Translations under genes and position numbers: made by a program
Shown here: positions 38,813 through 46,791 of the stretch, in pieces
How positions within the stretch are numbered: position 1 is the first letter of the stretch
Layout: every line of letters begins with the position of its first letter
The notes under the pieces: model-generated
Seen by the model: the letters and a program-made list of their open reading frames with translations, nothing else
What the model was told of the DNA's origin: nothing
The model's database searches: none
Origin: Maricaulaceae bacterium EIL42A08
Lineage (GTDB): Bacteria > Pseudomonadota > Alphaproteobacteria > Caulobacterales > Maricaulaceae
Assembly (NCBI GenBank): GCA_024178355.1
Contig: JAMZNZ010000002.1
Span: forward strand, 167,501 to 231,500
Length of the DNA stretch: 64,000 nucleotides
Direction of reading: 5' to 3'

Positions 38813-39994
38813 ATGCCGCTTACAGATATCCAAATCCGTAACGCCAAAGCCACCGAAAAGCGCTTTCGCCTCAGCGATGGCGACGGCCTCTTCCTGCAGG
38901 TCGAACCGTCTGGCCGCAAGCTCTGGCGCTTTCGCTACCGTTACGACGGTAAGGAGAAGATGATCTCTCTTGGCAAGTACCCTGAGATCACGCTTAGCAG
39001 GGCTCGAGAACGCCTTCTGGAGGCTCGTAGAGAGGTCGCCGAGGGTATAGACCCCAGTGAGGCTAGAAAGGCCTCTAAGCGCGCTAGAGTCATTGCTGAG
39101 GCACTTACCTTCGAAGCCGTAGCCACTGAGTATCTTGAAAAGCTCGACAAAGAGGGGCTAGCGGCTGCGACGCTAAAGAAGCGACGCTCGCAGCTTAAGA
39201 ATCTGTCGCCGAGTCTGGCTCCAAGGCCGATCTCGGATATAAGCGCCCAAGAACTCCTCCTCGTGCTGAGGCAGGTTGAGGCGAAGGGTGCTCACACAGC
39301 AGCGGTAGAAGCCAGGTCACTTTGCAGCCGGATTTGGCAGTTTGCTGTTAGTACCGGCCGTGCAGATAGAAATGTGCCAGACGACCTCAAAGGCGCACTG
39401 GTAAGCCCAAAGGTCACTCACAGGTCAGGCGTTACAAAGCCAGCTGAACTTGGCCAGCTGATGAAGGCTTTACAATCACGGCAACACTCCATGGTTATCT
39501 GCGCAGCCTTAGAGCTTCTCGCCCATACCTTCGTGCGCCCAGGGGAGTTGAGAAAAGCAAGTTGGTCTGAAGTCGATCTACCCAATGCGCTTTGGCGCAT
39601 TCCAGCAGACCGTATGAAGATGAAGCGTGATCATCTTGTTCCGCTCTCGGAGCGCTCGATTGAGCTGTTTGGGGAATTAAGGGCCTATGCAGGCAATTCG
39701 CCTCTTGTCTTTCCGTCACCGCGAGACCCTATGAAGCCGTATTCAGACCCCGTCTTCAACAAGACGCTTCGCGCGCTTGGGTTCGGTCCTGAGAAGCATG
39801 TCGCGCATGGCTTCCGATCAACCGCATCAACACTTCTAAATGAGCAGAGCTTCCCGTCCGACTGGATAGAGAGACAGCTAGCCCATGTCGAAGGCAACAA
39901 GGTCAGAAGCGCATACAATGCAGCCGAGCACATTGAGGGGCGAACAAGGATGATGAATGAGTGGAGCGCATTTCTGCTCCAGCATGCCAACTAA
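38813..39994 (+). CDS. P4-family tyrosine integrase
   Basis: A 393-residue site-specific recombinase. The N-terminal DUF4102/Arm-DNA-binding domain (LTDIQIRNAKATEKRFRLSD then GLFLQVEPSGRKLWRFRYRYDGK) is followed by a SAM-like core-binding region and the catalytic domain. Catalytic residues are Arg in FVRPGELRKASW, His-x-x-Arg in VAHGFRSTAST, His in ERQLAHVEGN and the nucleophile Tyr in VRSAYNAAEH. GGAGG sets the ATG. It reads inward from attL. P4-type integrases use tRNA 3' ends, matching the tRNA-Phe target. Confidence 0.95.
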   Translation: MPLTDIQIRNAKATEKRFRLSDGDGLFLQVEPSGRKLWRFRYRYDGKEKMISLGKYPEITLSRARERLLEARREVAEGIDPSEARKASKRARVIAEALTFEAVATEYLEKLDKEGLAAATLKKRRSQLKNLSPSLAPRPISDISAQELLLVLRQVEAKGAHTAAVEARSLCSRIWQFAVSTGRADRNVPDDLKGALVSPKVTHRSGVTKPAELGQLMKALQSRQHSMVICAALELLAHTFVRPGELRKASWSEVDLPNALWRIPADRMKMKRDHLVPLSERSIELFGELRAYAGNSPLVFPSPRDPMKPYSDPVFNKTLRALGFGPEKHVAHGFRSTASTLLNEQSFPSDWIERQLAHVEGNKVRSAYNAAEHIEGRTRMMNEWSAFLLQHAN

Positions 39995-40304
39995 GCGCAC
40001 GAATCACGTCCGCAAGCACCCTCAAAAATGCTGTTATTGCTGATCGCGCACCGCACTCGTGGCAAGCGCATGAGTCGCGACTTTCCTAGCCTAAAATAGC
40101 GCAAACCCCAATTTTTATTGAAGTTTTTGTCCGCGCGGAGGCCAAGGATTTACTGCCGCCTCCAAACACTGACGCCTGTGACAACCTGTAGGACAATAGT
40201 TGTTGCTACGGCGCTCCTAACGCAGTTCGCAAAGCAGTCGAGCACGGTTCAGAAAAAATATGGACATCATGTTAAAATCCGAATGTGTCCAAATTGGAGC
40301 AAGC
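39995..40304. other. Intergenic region between integrase and the AlpA-like gene
   Basis: 310 bases, AT-richer than the flanks, with no supported gene. It probably holds the promoter for the AlpA–ORF–helicase run. The overlapping frames around 40118–40441 are shadows of the AlpA-like gene. Confidence 0.5.
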
Positions 40305-40508
40305 ATGAATCAAAATACAGACAAAAAACCCAAGAAAGCCCTGAGAGTTTCCGAAATTGTCTCTCCGGATGGAATGTTACCAATATCCAAAAGTTCTTGG
40401 TGGGCTGGTGTGAAATCTGGAATTTACCCAGCACCAATTAAACTTGGCCCCGGTATCACTGCGTGGCGTCTTGAAGAGATAGAAGCACTTCTGGAGCGAG
40501 GTATTTGA
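40305..40508 (+). CDS. alpA: AlpA-like regulatory HTH protein
   Basis: A 67-residue winged-helix protein of the AlpA/excisionase type. RVSEIVSPDGMLPISKSSWW, then GVKSGIYPAPIKLGPGITAW and RLEEIEALLERG are the signature AlpA helix-turn-wing elements. Such proteins regulate or direct excision of P4-like elements. GGAG six bases before ATG 40305 supports this start over the earlier ATG at 40260. Its TGA overlaps the ATG of the next small ORF. Confidence 0.85.
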   Translation: MNQNTDKKPKKALRVSEIVSPDGMLPISKSSWWAGVKSGIYPAPIKLGPGITAWRLEEIEALLERGI

Positions 40509-40639
40509 TGTTTGATCTTGACTACTGCATTGGGACAAAACGTGAATATCAACGTATTCGAGCTAAGGCCAAGGCTCGCCCTCGAATAGGTCGCACGGCT
40601 CAAAACATTGAGGGCGAAACTTCCACAGATGGTGACTAG
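40508..40639 (+). CDS. Small basic protein of the island core
   Basis: A 43-codon ORF beginning MFDLDYCIGTKREYQRIRAK and ending in TSTDGD. The middle is strongly basic (RIRAKAKARPRIGR). Its ATG overlaps the alpA stop (TGATG), and its stop lies 11 bases inside the helicase gene if that starts at 40629. The tight packing argues for translation. The family is unknown; a small nucleic-acid-binding or regulatory peptide is possible. Confidence 0.45.
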   Translation: MFDLDYCIGTKREYQRIRAKAKARPRIGRTAQNIEGETSTDGD

Positions 40640-42170
40640 CGTGCAGCGTAGAGCAGAGATCGAGCCTGAACTTATTGGTGCCGCATTCCTCGACCCAAAG
40701 CTGACACTCAGCGATCTCTGGGCGGCCTATAGCTGGCAGTGTCCAGAATGCGAGTGCGTTTCGGAGCACATATACAACGAAGCGCGCAAAGCGCCTAGCG
40801 TCACACCTATTCAGGTTATTCTATCGCTGCCTGAAACATTGGCTGTTCAAGATGCAGGTGGGCGCGAAGCCTTCGCAGCGCAATTTACCGAAATGTCGAC
40901 CCCAAGTGAGTGCGTTGTTGCTTACCTAGATGACCTGATTAAGCGCGCCGCGATCGAAAAGCTAGAAGGTGATGTCAAATCCATTCTAGCCGCGACTGAA
41001 GCCAATGATCCGGTCCAGCTTACTGATCGGTTGCGAAGCCTCCTTGATGAGCAGGCGTTTACTACAACAAGCGATTATGAAAGCTGGCCGATCCTCTCTT
41101 TGAGTGAGGCTTATGTATGTGATTCAAAGGCATCTTATTTAGTTAAGGGTTTGCTTGCAAAAGGCGACCTTGGCGCGATCTACGGCCCCTCCGCCTCTGG
41201 TAAGTCCTTCTTCGCGACCGACCTTGGCTTGGCTATTGCGCGCGGAACCTCTTGGCGCGGCCATCGCGTGAACAACGCCGGTGTCGCTTATGTTGTGGCT
41301 GAAGGTGCCACAGGCTTTGATAAGCGCCCTGAGGCATACAAACACGTGAACGACGTGCATGCCTGCAACAACTTCCAGCGCATAGTTGCAGCCCCCAACC
41401 TAATTGGACCCGCATCCCAAGCCACGAAGCTTATTCAAAGTCTGAAGCTCGCGCGAAGTAGAATGGACGACGATCTTGGGGTCGTCTTCTTAGACACGCT
41501 TGCACGCGTCATTCCAGGCCAGAATGAAAATGCTTTTGAAACCATGGGAGCATTGGTTGACGTGACTGGACGAATAGCACGTGAGCTTGGTGCCACCGTG
41601 ATTCTCGTTCACCACACCGGCAAAGACGCTGAGCGCGGTATGCGCGGGCATTCGTCCCTCTTCGGAGCGTGCGACACTGTAATTGAAGTCTCAGCGCCTA
41701 GTGAAAGCGGAGAGACAGCCGCGACAGTGAGAAAGCAAAAAGATGGCGAGCAGGGAGCAAGCTATGGCTTCAGGCTTAATGAGGTCCACCTTGGATATGA
41801 CAGCGATGGCGATGCTCTTACATCTTGCGTTGTCGAGCCCTGCGACCCGCCAGTCGCCATGAAGTCAGATAATTCGTCTGGCCATTCCCAACGTGCAATA
41901 GCAGCCCTTAAACAAGCTTGCGCGAACGGCTCGAGCGTTTGCCCCGACACAGCAACCCCATTGGCTACCATAAACGAGTGGCGTGATGCGTTTAGGGCGC
42001 TTGACGACATTAGCAGCCTTAAGGCCGATACAGCCAACGCTGCCTTTCGCAGAGCTAAAGAGCAACTAGTATACCAAGGCCGCATTGTAGAGCTCTCAGT
42101 AGGCTTTACGCTTAGAGAGTACCTTCCCAAGAGCGACGCTGCATTAGACGACACGACAGACATCCCTTAG
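40629..42170 (+). CDS. Replication protein: DnaB-N-like plus RepA-type AAA ATPase
   Basis: A 513-residue putative replicative helicase or helicase loader of the island. Residues ~10–150 (RRAEIEPELIGAAFLDPKLT, HIYNEARKAPSVTPIQVI, YLDDLIKRAAIEKLEG) look like the helical N-terminal domain of DnaB. Residues ~180–400 hold a RecA-like ATPase of the AAA_25/RepA type: Walker A AIYGPSASGKSFFATDLG, Walker B GVVFLDTLARV, and VILVHHTGKDAERGMRGHSSL. A C-terminal ~100-residue winged-helix-like region follows. No primase motifs are present. The ATG at 40629 is preferred over the TTG at 40608. Its stop lies inside the first dyad repeat. Confidence 0.8.
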   Translation: MVTSVQRRAEIEPELIGAAFLDPKLTLSDLWAAYSWQCPECECVSEHIYNEARKAPSVTPIQVILSLPETLAVQDAGGREAFAAQFTEMSTPSECVVAYLDDLIKRAAIEKLEGDVKSILAATEANDPVQLTDRLRSLLDEQAFTTTSDYESWPILSLSEAYVCDSKASYLVKGLLAKGDLGAIYGPSASGKSFFATDLGLAIARGTSWRGHRVNNAGVAYVVAEGATGFDKRPEAYKHVNDVHACNNFQRIVAAPNLIGPASQATKLIQSLKLARSRMDDDLGVVFLDTLARVIPGQNENAFETMGALVDVTGRIARELGATVILVHHTGKDAERGMRGHSSLFGACDTVIEVSAPSESGETAATVRKQKDGEQGASYGFRLNEVHLGYDSDGDALTSCVVEPCDPPVAMKSDNSSGHSQRAIAALKQACANGSSVCPDTATPLATINEWRDAFRALDDISSLKADTANAAFRRAKEQLVYQGRIVELSVGFTLREYLPKSDAALDDTTDIP

Positions 42171-42189
42171 GGAGTGTCGTGTCTGTCGC
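42147..42189. repeat. Island dyad repeat A
   Basis: GACGACACGACAGACATCCC then TTAGGGAGTGTCGTGTCTGT forms an imperfect palindrome overlapping the helicase stop codon. It is the first of three related copies (A, B at 42462, C at 42574). Confidence 0.7.
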
Positions 42190-42367
42190 CTATTAAACAG
42201 ATTAAAGTTCCCGTGAGCCGCTGTTTCTCTTAATTGTTATATTTAATAAGGAATTCTGTTTCCTGTTTGTGTTGACGCAGTAGGTATTTTGCTTCTCCAC
42301 CATACTTGGTGTTCCGGCCCACATTTTGGTGCCCGTGAGTATCTAGGACATCCGTAAAGGGCAAACA

Positions 42368-42450
42368 GGGTTCCCTAGCGCCGATGGAACTAACCAGCGT
42401 AATTGCACCCAGGGTGTGGGGTAAAAACTCAGACATGAGCGCTGTTGCAG
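42368..42450. repeat. Island repeat R1 (~83 bp)
   Basis: First of three copies of a structured element. The left end has GTTCCC-TAGCGCCGAT-GGAAC, a 5–6 bp stem with an 11-base conserved loop. The centre has CACCCAGGGTGTGGGG, followed by TAAAAACTCAGAC and an end at TTGCAG. It separates the replication core from the lipid-trafficking cargo. Confidence 0.8.
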
Positions 42451-42461
42451 TCGCGTTCTCA

Positions 42462-42504
42462 GACGACACTACAGACATCCTTAGGGGGTGTCGTGTATGT
42501 CGTC
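42462..42504. repeat. Island dyad repeat B
   Basis: GACGACACTACAGACATCCT then TAGGGGGTGTCGTGTATGTC is an imperfect palindrome nearly identical to dyad A. Its left half repeats the last codons of the helicase gene (…DDTTDI-stop), so it may have arisen by duplication of the gene's end. Confidence 0.7.
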
Positions 42505-42573
42505 CGACGCCAGCATCAACACCATTGAGGCAATGCGCTGACGGATAGCTTCAGCAATGTTCTGAAAGCCGAT

Positions 42574-42618
42574 GACGGAAGGGCAGACACCCCTTTAGGA
42601 AGGTGTCCGTCTGTCCCG
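42574..42618. repeat. Island dyad repeat C
   Basis: GACGGAAGGGCAGACACCCC then TTTAGGAAGGTGTCCGTCTG is the most diverged copy. Its own stem, GGGCAGACACC against GGTGTCCGTCTGTCC, is well paired, showing that structure has been kept while sequence changed. Confidence 0.65.
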
Positions 42619-42805
42619 TGATGTGGGACAACCTCAAACCCAAATTTTTTCGAATGAATTCCCGCTGCGATCTGAGTAAGCGGATTGGAGTGTGGCTCAT
42701 TAACGGTGCAAATAATCTGCCAGGATCTTACATGCGCTTTACCCCTGCGCCAAAAATGGTACCAATTAGCGAAGCAAATTTGGACTACTCATTACCGGCT
42801 TAGCG

Positions 42806-43408
42806 ATGATCCAATCGTTTAATACCGTATTAAGTGCGCTGTTCGCAGTCGTTAGCATGACTCCGACTCAGCCAGAGGAAATCGTTGAGATGACCTCGAC
42901 AGCGGTGCTCGAGCAGGTTGTAGCGCTCCGCCCTGAATATCCGGCCACAGCTGATGAACTCGAAGAAGAACTCGTTCGTCTTCTTGAACCGGTGATCGAT
43001 TTTGACAGGTTTGCCCGTGGCGTGATGGGCGGCAGTACTTATGATGCGGCCTCTACGGAACAGCGTACGGCGTTTGCCGCAGCGTTTCGAGCGACACTCG
43101 CAGAGCTTTACGCCCGCGCTCTTGTAACCGAGGAAATTGCGCGCATCGAAATCGTTGAAACAGTATTATCCAGAGGTGATCGCGCCAGTGTACAAACCGT
43201 TGTAGTGCTCAGTGACGACACGCGGTTCAACGTCCAGTATTCGATGCGTGCTGATGATGTTGGGCAATGGCGAGCCCAAAATATTATTATCGATGGGGTC
43301 AATTTAGGACTCACCTATCGTAATCAATTTGCGAGCGCGCTGCAGGCCGAACGCGGTGATCTCGACGCTGTAATTGCGGCCTGGCCGGAGCGCCTCGCGC
43401 AAAGGTAG
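42806..43408 (+). CDS. mlaC: MlaC-like periplasmic phospholipid-binding protein
   Basis: A 200-residue exported lipid carrier of the MlaC/Ttg2D family. After a signal-like N-terminus (FNTVLSALFAVVSMTPT) come the family core segments VIDFDRFARGVMGGSTYDAA, FAAAFRATLAELYARAL and VDGVNLGLTYRNQFASAL-like sequence (IIDGVNLGLTYRNQF). Members ferry lipids through the periplasm. It is convergent with an RND transporter and an MlaA-like gene, the same triad found in hopanoid or lipid trafficking clusters. There is no clear ribosome site. The presence on a mobile island is unusual. Confidence 0.85.
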   Translation: MIQSFNTVLSALFAVVSMTPTQPEEIVEMTSTAVLEQVVALRPEYPATADELEEELVRLLEPVIDFDRFARGVMGGSTYDAASTEQRTAFAAAFRATLAELYARALVTEEIARIEIVETVLSRGDRASVQTVVVLSDDTRFNVQYSMRADDVGQWRAQNIIIDGVNLGLTYRNQFASALQAERGDLDAVIAAWPERLAQR

Positions 43409-43432
43409 TGGAGGTCTGCCGTGGGTCAGGCT

Positions 43433-45865
43433 CTACTTGTCGAGGGCGTGAATAAGCGCGGGCAATAAGGTGAGATTGATCGCGAGAGAGCCCAGAAGGG
43501 CCGCTGCCATCAAGCTGCCAAAATAAAGCGTCGGTGTGAACGTTGAAGCCAACAACACGGAAAAACCAATCGCTGTTGTCAATGTCGTGATAAATAAAGC
43601 GCGACCGACATTGTCTTGTGCGGCGCGCACAGCGTCGGCCTTCGGGTTGCCCCCGCGGCGTTCGAGGCGGTAGCGATGCAAGTAGTGAATCGCGTTATCG
43701 ACACCGATGCCGACCACAATCGACGTTATAGTCACAGTCATTAAATCAAAGACAATTCCGAAATATCCCATCGTACCTAAGAACGCGGCGACAGCTACAA
43801 TGTTTGGAATGATGCCAATCACGGCTATCCGGAACGAGCGTAGCAGGATTAAAAATAGTGAGAAGGTTAGACCAAAGACGCCCAAAAACGTTGTTAACTG
43901 GGAACGGACCAAGCTTTCCAGCATGTTGCCAAAGAGGACACCCACGCCTGTCACCGTAACGTCGCTGGGTGCGAGCCCTAACTCAGTCGCTTCATCATAA
44001 ATCGCAGCTATTAAGTCATTGCGGTCAAAGCCGGGCTCAGTTTCCTGGATTCGTAAGCTAATGCGCAAAAGGCCCGCTTCAGGTGATGCAAAAGGAGCAA
44101 GTAGTTCTTCGCGTAATGACGGAGGCAATTGGCCGACAACCCCGGCAAGCTGCAGCGAGTTTAGCGATTGGCCGTCGTTAAACGTTTGGGCTACTGCGTC
44201 TAGCGTGGCAATTGAAATTATCTTGCCGACTCCCGGACGCTGGGCCAACGCCTCGCCAATTTGTCTGGCTACCGCGACCTTATCGTCGGTATACCAATAA
44301 CGCTGGGGGTACGTGTCAGTCGTATCTGTAAAGAAATCATCCGTAACTTCCACTTCTTCATAAGGAGCGAAATTGATTAGGATATCTATAGAGGTTGTCC
44401 CACCAAAGCGCTCATCGATATACGCTAGACTTGATTTCACATCAGTGCCGTCACGGAAATAATCGATCAAACGACTATCCCAGCTCAGCTTCTGTGCGCC
44501 GTAGACACTTGCAGCCACGCCAAGGACAGCTAGGGCAACGACGCCCCAACTCATCTTTCGCCCCATCCATAGAAGGCTGCGACTGATTGCGGGCCGCTTT
44601 GCAACGGTATGCGGTGTTCTCGCCGGAGCACCACCAAAGCGTTTTAGTGCCGCTGGAAAAAATGTAACATTGAGAACAAATGTGATCGCAATAGCTAGGC
44701 ACATAATCAAACCGAACTCACGGATCGGCAGGACATCGGAGAGGAGAAGCGCCGCAAACGCAGCCGAGGTCGTCAGTGCCGTGAACAAGCATGGCGCAAA
44801 CTTATCAACCATTGTTTGATCGGTTAGCACTCGGGTATCTTTGCCTTTAGAGGCGTGGTTGCTGAGTTCGCGGAAGCGGACCACCAAATGGACGCTGAAT
44901 CCCGTGCTAAAGATAATAATCAATGAAACAAAGCTGCCTGAGATGACCGTTAAAGGTCGCCCCAATAAAGCCACAAGCGCCAAAGAAAACAGCACGCCAA
45001 GCAGCGCGGTCGACAGGCACATTGCCGCCCAGCGCCAATGCCCGAAAAAGAAGCTAAGACAGAGAAAGACCAACACAACAGCGGTCACGCCAAAAATAAT
45101 TGTGTCACGCTGTGCATAGCGGGCCATATCTGTTGCGATGGCTGGAACGCCGGACACATGAACAATGGCACCGTCAGAAAAGTCTGCCTGGATCGAGCGC
45201 AATTGCGCTATCAAGGTTGCCATCTCAGCGGCATTTTCGTTCCGTGCCACACGCACGCTTTCTTCAAGGTGGCGGATCATTTGCTGGTCAGAGCTGCCCA
45301 ATGCTTTCCTCGCGCCAAGTTCTTCAGTCAACTCTTGCAATGCCGTAGCGGGCACGAGTTGAATACGCATCGCGGCAGCGTTGCCATCTGCACTGACAAG
45401 GAGCTCTCGATATAGAGGGCTTTCTGTCAGCTCAGTGCGCGCCATCTCTAGGTCCGCCGCGGGATCGCGCAGCGTGTTGAACCCCTCGGCCAGGTCTGAC
45501 AATGCAACTGGTGGGCTCTGCAAGAGGGGAGCATCAAGGATGGATGTGACACTGGCAACGCCGGGCAGATCAGCGACCCTTCGTTGTATTTCTTCGATCT
45601 TGGTCAACGTGCTGCGTGCAAACAGACTCTCACCGGTTGGTTCATAGGTCAGCACAATGAACTCGTCTCCGCCGAATTGAGCCACGGCAGCTTGATAAGA
45701 CGCAAGGGCTGGATCGTTCTCAGCAATAAGGTCCGTCGTGGAAGCATTAAAGCTGAGCTTCGGCACATGTAACGCGGCGGCCACAACCCCCACCACGATT
45801 AGGACTAACACAAGAAAGGGTACGCTTAAGGCAGCGAGATAGATCTGCCGGAGCAAGTTAGTCAT
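43433..45865 (-). CDS. MMPL/RND-family lipid transporter
   Basis: An 810-residue inner-membrane transporter with the duplicated RND plan: TM1 (SVPFLVLVLIVVGVVAAAL), a ~200-residue periplasmic domain, TM2–6, then TM7 and a second periplasmic domain followed by TM8–12. The loop segments ENDPALASYQAAVAQFGGDE and DVKSSLAYIDERFGG are typical of MMPL/HpnN-type members. TM10–11 contain GVDNAIHYLHRYR. Together with MlaA and MlaC it suggests export of phospholipids or hopanoids to the outer membrane. Its start overlaps the mlaA-like stop by 8 bases. It converges on mlaC with a 24-base gap. Confidence 0.9.
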   Translation of the reverse strand: MTNLLRQIYLAALSVPFLVLVLIVVGVVAAALHVPKLSFNASTTDLIAENDPALASYQAAVAQFGGDEFIVLTYEPTGESLFARSTLTKIEEIQRRVADLPGVASVTSILDAPLLQSPPVALSDLAEGFNTLRDPAADLEMARTELTESPLYRELLVSADGNAAAMRIQLVPATALQELTEELGARKALGSSDQQMIRHLEESVRVARNENAAEMATLIAQLRSIQADFSDGAIVHVSGVPAIATDMARYAQRDTIIFGVTAVVLVFLCLSFFFGHWRWAAMCLSTALLGVLFSLALVALLGRPLTVISGSFVSLIIIFSTGFSVHLVVRFRELSNHASKGKDTRVLTDQTMVDKFAPCLFTALTTSAAFAALLLSDVLPIREFGLIMCLAIAITFVLNVTFFPAALKRFGGAPARTPHTVAKRPAISRSLLWMGRKMSWGVVALAVLGVAASVYGAQKLSWDSRLIDYFRDGTDVKSSLAYIDERFGGTTSIDILINFAPYEEVEVTDDFFTDTTDTYPQRYWYTDDKVAVARQIGEALAQRPGVGKIISIATLDAVAQTFNDGQSLNSLQLAGVVGQLPPSLREELLAPFASPEAGLLRISLRIQETEPGFDRNDLIAAIYDEATELGLAPSDVTVTGVGVLFGNMLESLVRSQLTTFLGVFGLTFSLFLILLRSFRIAVIGIIPNIVAVAAFLGTMGYFGIVFDLMTVTITSIVVGIGVDNAIHYLHRYRLERRGGNPKADAVRAAQDNVGRALFITTLTTAIGFSVLLASTFTPTLYFGSLMAAALLGSLAINLTLLPALIHALDK

Positions 45866-46559
45866 CGAGGAACGGGTCCTCGGTTGTCACTTCTCCGTCG
45901 TTCACCAAGAACTCCCGCCGCTGCAAATAGGCATCACGCATCAGGAGGTAGCGGTCGCCAGTTAAGGCTTCTCGCGCGTCGATGAATTGCGCGCTGATGC
46001 TAAGGATACGGAGAGCTTGGTAGGCGGCCAATGTTTCCGTGTCATCAATATAATAAGGCACTCTCAATGGTGTGGATATCGATTGGCCCGCCACGTCGCG
46101 CAGGGTCGAGCTGCCCAAGACTGGAAGTACCAAATAGGGCCCACTCGGCACCCCCCAAACGCCAAAGGTTTGGCCCAAGTCTTCGTCACCACGGCGCAGC
46201 CCCATGTCGCTAGCGACATCAAATAATCCGCCAATCCCAAGAGTAGTGTTTACCCCAAATCGGGCGAAAGTGGTAAGGCTTGCAATAGGTTTGCCCTGCA
46301 GGATTTGATTGGCGAATGTCATTGGCTCGCCCACATTGTCAAAGGCGTTGGCTATGCCCGCTTCTAATGGATCCGGCGTAACACTTCTGTACCCGTTGGT
46401 AAGGGGCAGGACGACTGCCTCGTCTACCGCCTCGTTGAAGCCAAAAACTGCGCGGTTTAGGGGCTCTAGCGGGTCGCTCCGTGTATGTGTTTCGACCGTC
46501 GCACAGGCAGTTAGCGCAGAGGCGATTAGCCCAATCGTCAACAACCTAACAAACCACAT
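45858..46559 (-). CDS. mlaA: MlaA/VacJ-like outer-membrane lipoprotein
   Basis: A 233-residue lipoprotein with lipobox LTAC at about residue 20 (IASALTACATVETH). The MlaA core is complete: DPLEPLNRAVFGFNEAVDE near the N-terminus, VGEPMTFANQILQG, RFGVNTTLGIGGLFDVA, GVWGVPSGPYLVLPVLG and STLRDVAG. MlaA removes phospholipids from the outer leaflet. ATG 46559 has GGGGGT upstream at good spacing; an earlier ATG at 46583 has none. It is probably the first gene of a two-gene operon with the RND transporter. The repeat R2 begins 150 bases upstream. Confidence 0.92.
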   Translation of the reverse strand: MWFVRLLTIGLIASALTACATVETHTRSDPLEPLNRAVFGFNEAVDEAVVLPLTNGYRSVTPDPLEAGIANAFDNVGEPMTFANQILQGKPIASLTTFARFGVNTTLGIGGLFDVASDMGLRRGDEDLGQTFGVWGVPSGPYLVLPVLGSSTLRDVAGQSISTPLRVPYYIDDTETLAAYQALRILSISAQFIDAREALTGDRYLLMRDAYLQRREFLVNDGEVTTEDPFLDD

Positions 46560-46708
46560 CGCTGATTTACCCCCATTAATCATACGTTTCTGGGAGAGAG
46601 TAAATCTGCAAATCCTCGTTGGCCAGCCATAACGTGGTATATCGCAGGGCCGAAATTCGCGCGATGACGTGAGGCGCGAATGAATATCATGGCGTCAGTC
46701 ACTCCAAC

Positions 46709-46791
46709 GGGTTCCCTAGCTCCGATGGAACCAGCCAGCGCAAAGGCACCCCGGGGTGGGGCAAAAACTCAGACCTAAGCGCCTTTGCAGG
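46709..46791. repeat. Island repeat R2 (~83 bp)
   Basis: The second copy, with GGTTCC-CTAGCTCCGAT-GGAACC (6-bp stem, 11-base loop) at its left end and CACCCCGGGGTGGGGCAAAA in the centre. GCAAAGGC near the middle pairs with GCCTTTGC at the right. The stop codon of the methyltransferase (46775–46777) lies inside it. It separates the two cargo modules. Confidence 0.85.

Larger units (their letters stand above)
42171..42805. other. 635-base non-coding region with dyads, AT-rich stretch and repeat R1
   Basis: No convincing gene. It begins with dyad A, then an AT-rich stretch at 42190–42262 (TTAATTGTTATATTTAATAA and neighbours), repeat R1 (42368–42450), dyad B (42462) and dyad C (42574). It then runs to the MlaC-like gene. 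Dyads flanking an AT-rich tract right after a helicase gene is the layout of an origin. The ORF at 42603–42803 has no ribosome site and is not supported. Confidence 0.55.

Noticed and set aside
42327-42350. A second attachment-like core (TGGTGCCCG then GTATCTAGG) next to R1
   Set aside because: Only nine bases match the tRNA repeat and the order relative to R1 differs from that at R3, so a tandem integration scar is not supported.
42230-42478. An 82-codon minus-strand frame crossing repeat R1
   Set aside because: No ribosome site, no recognised domain, and it overlaps both a dyad and R1. Its similarity to R3 in translation is better explained by the repeat itself, though noted as an alternative reading.
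42603-42803. A 66-codon plus-strand frame before the MlaC-like gene
   Set aside because: No ribosome site; overlaps the end of dyad C; composition unremarkable and no domain recognised.
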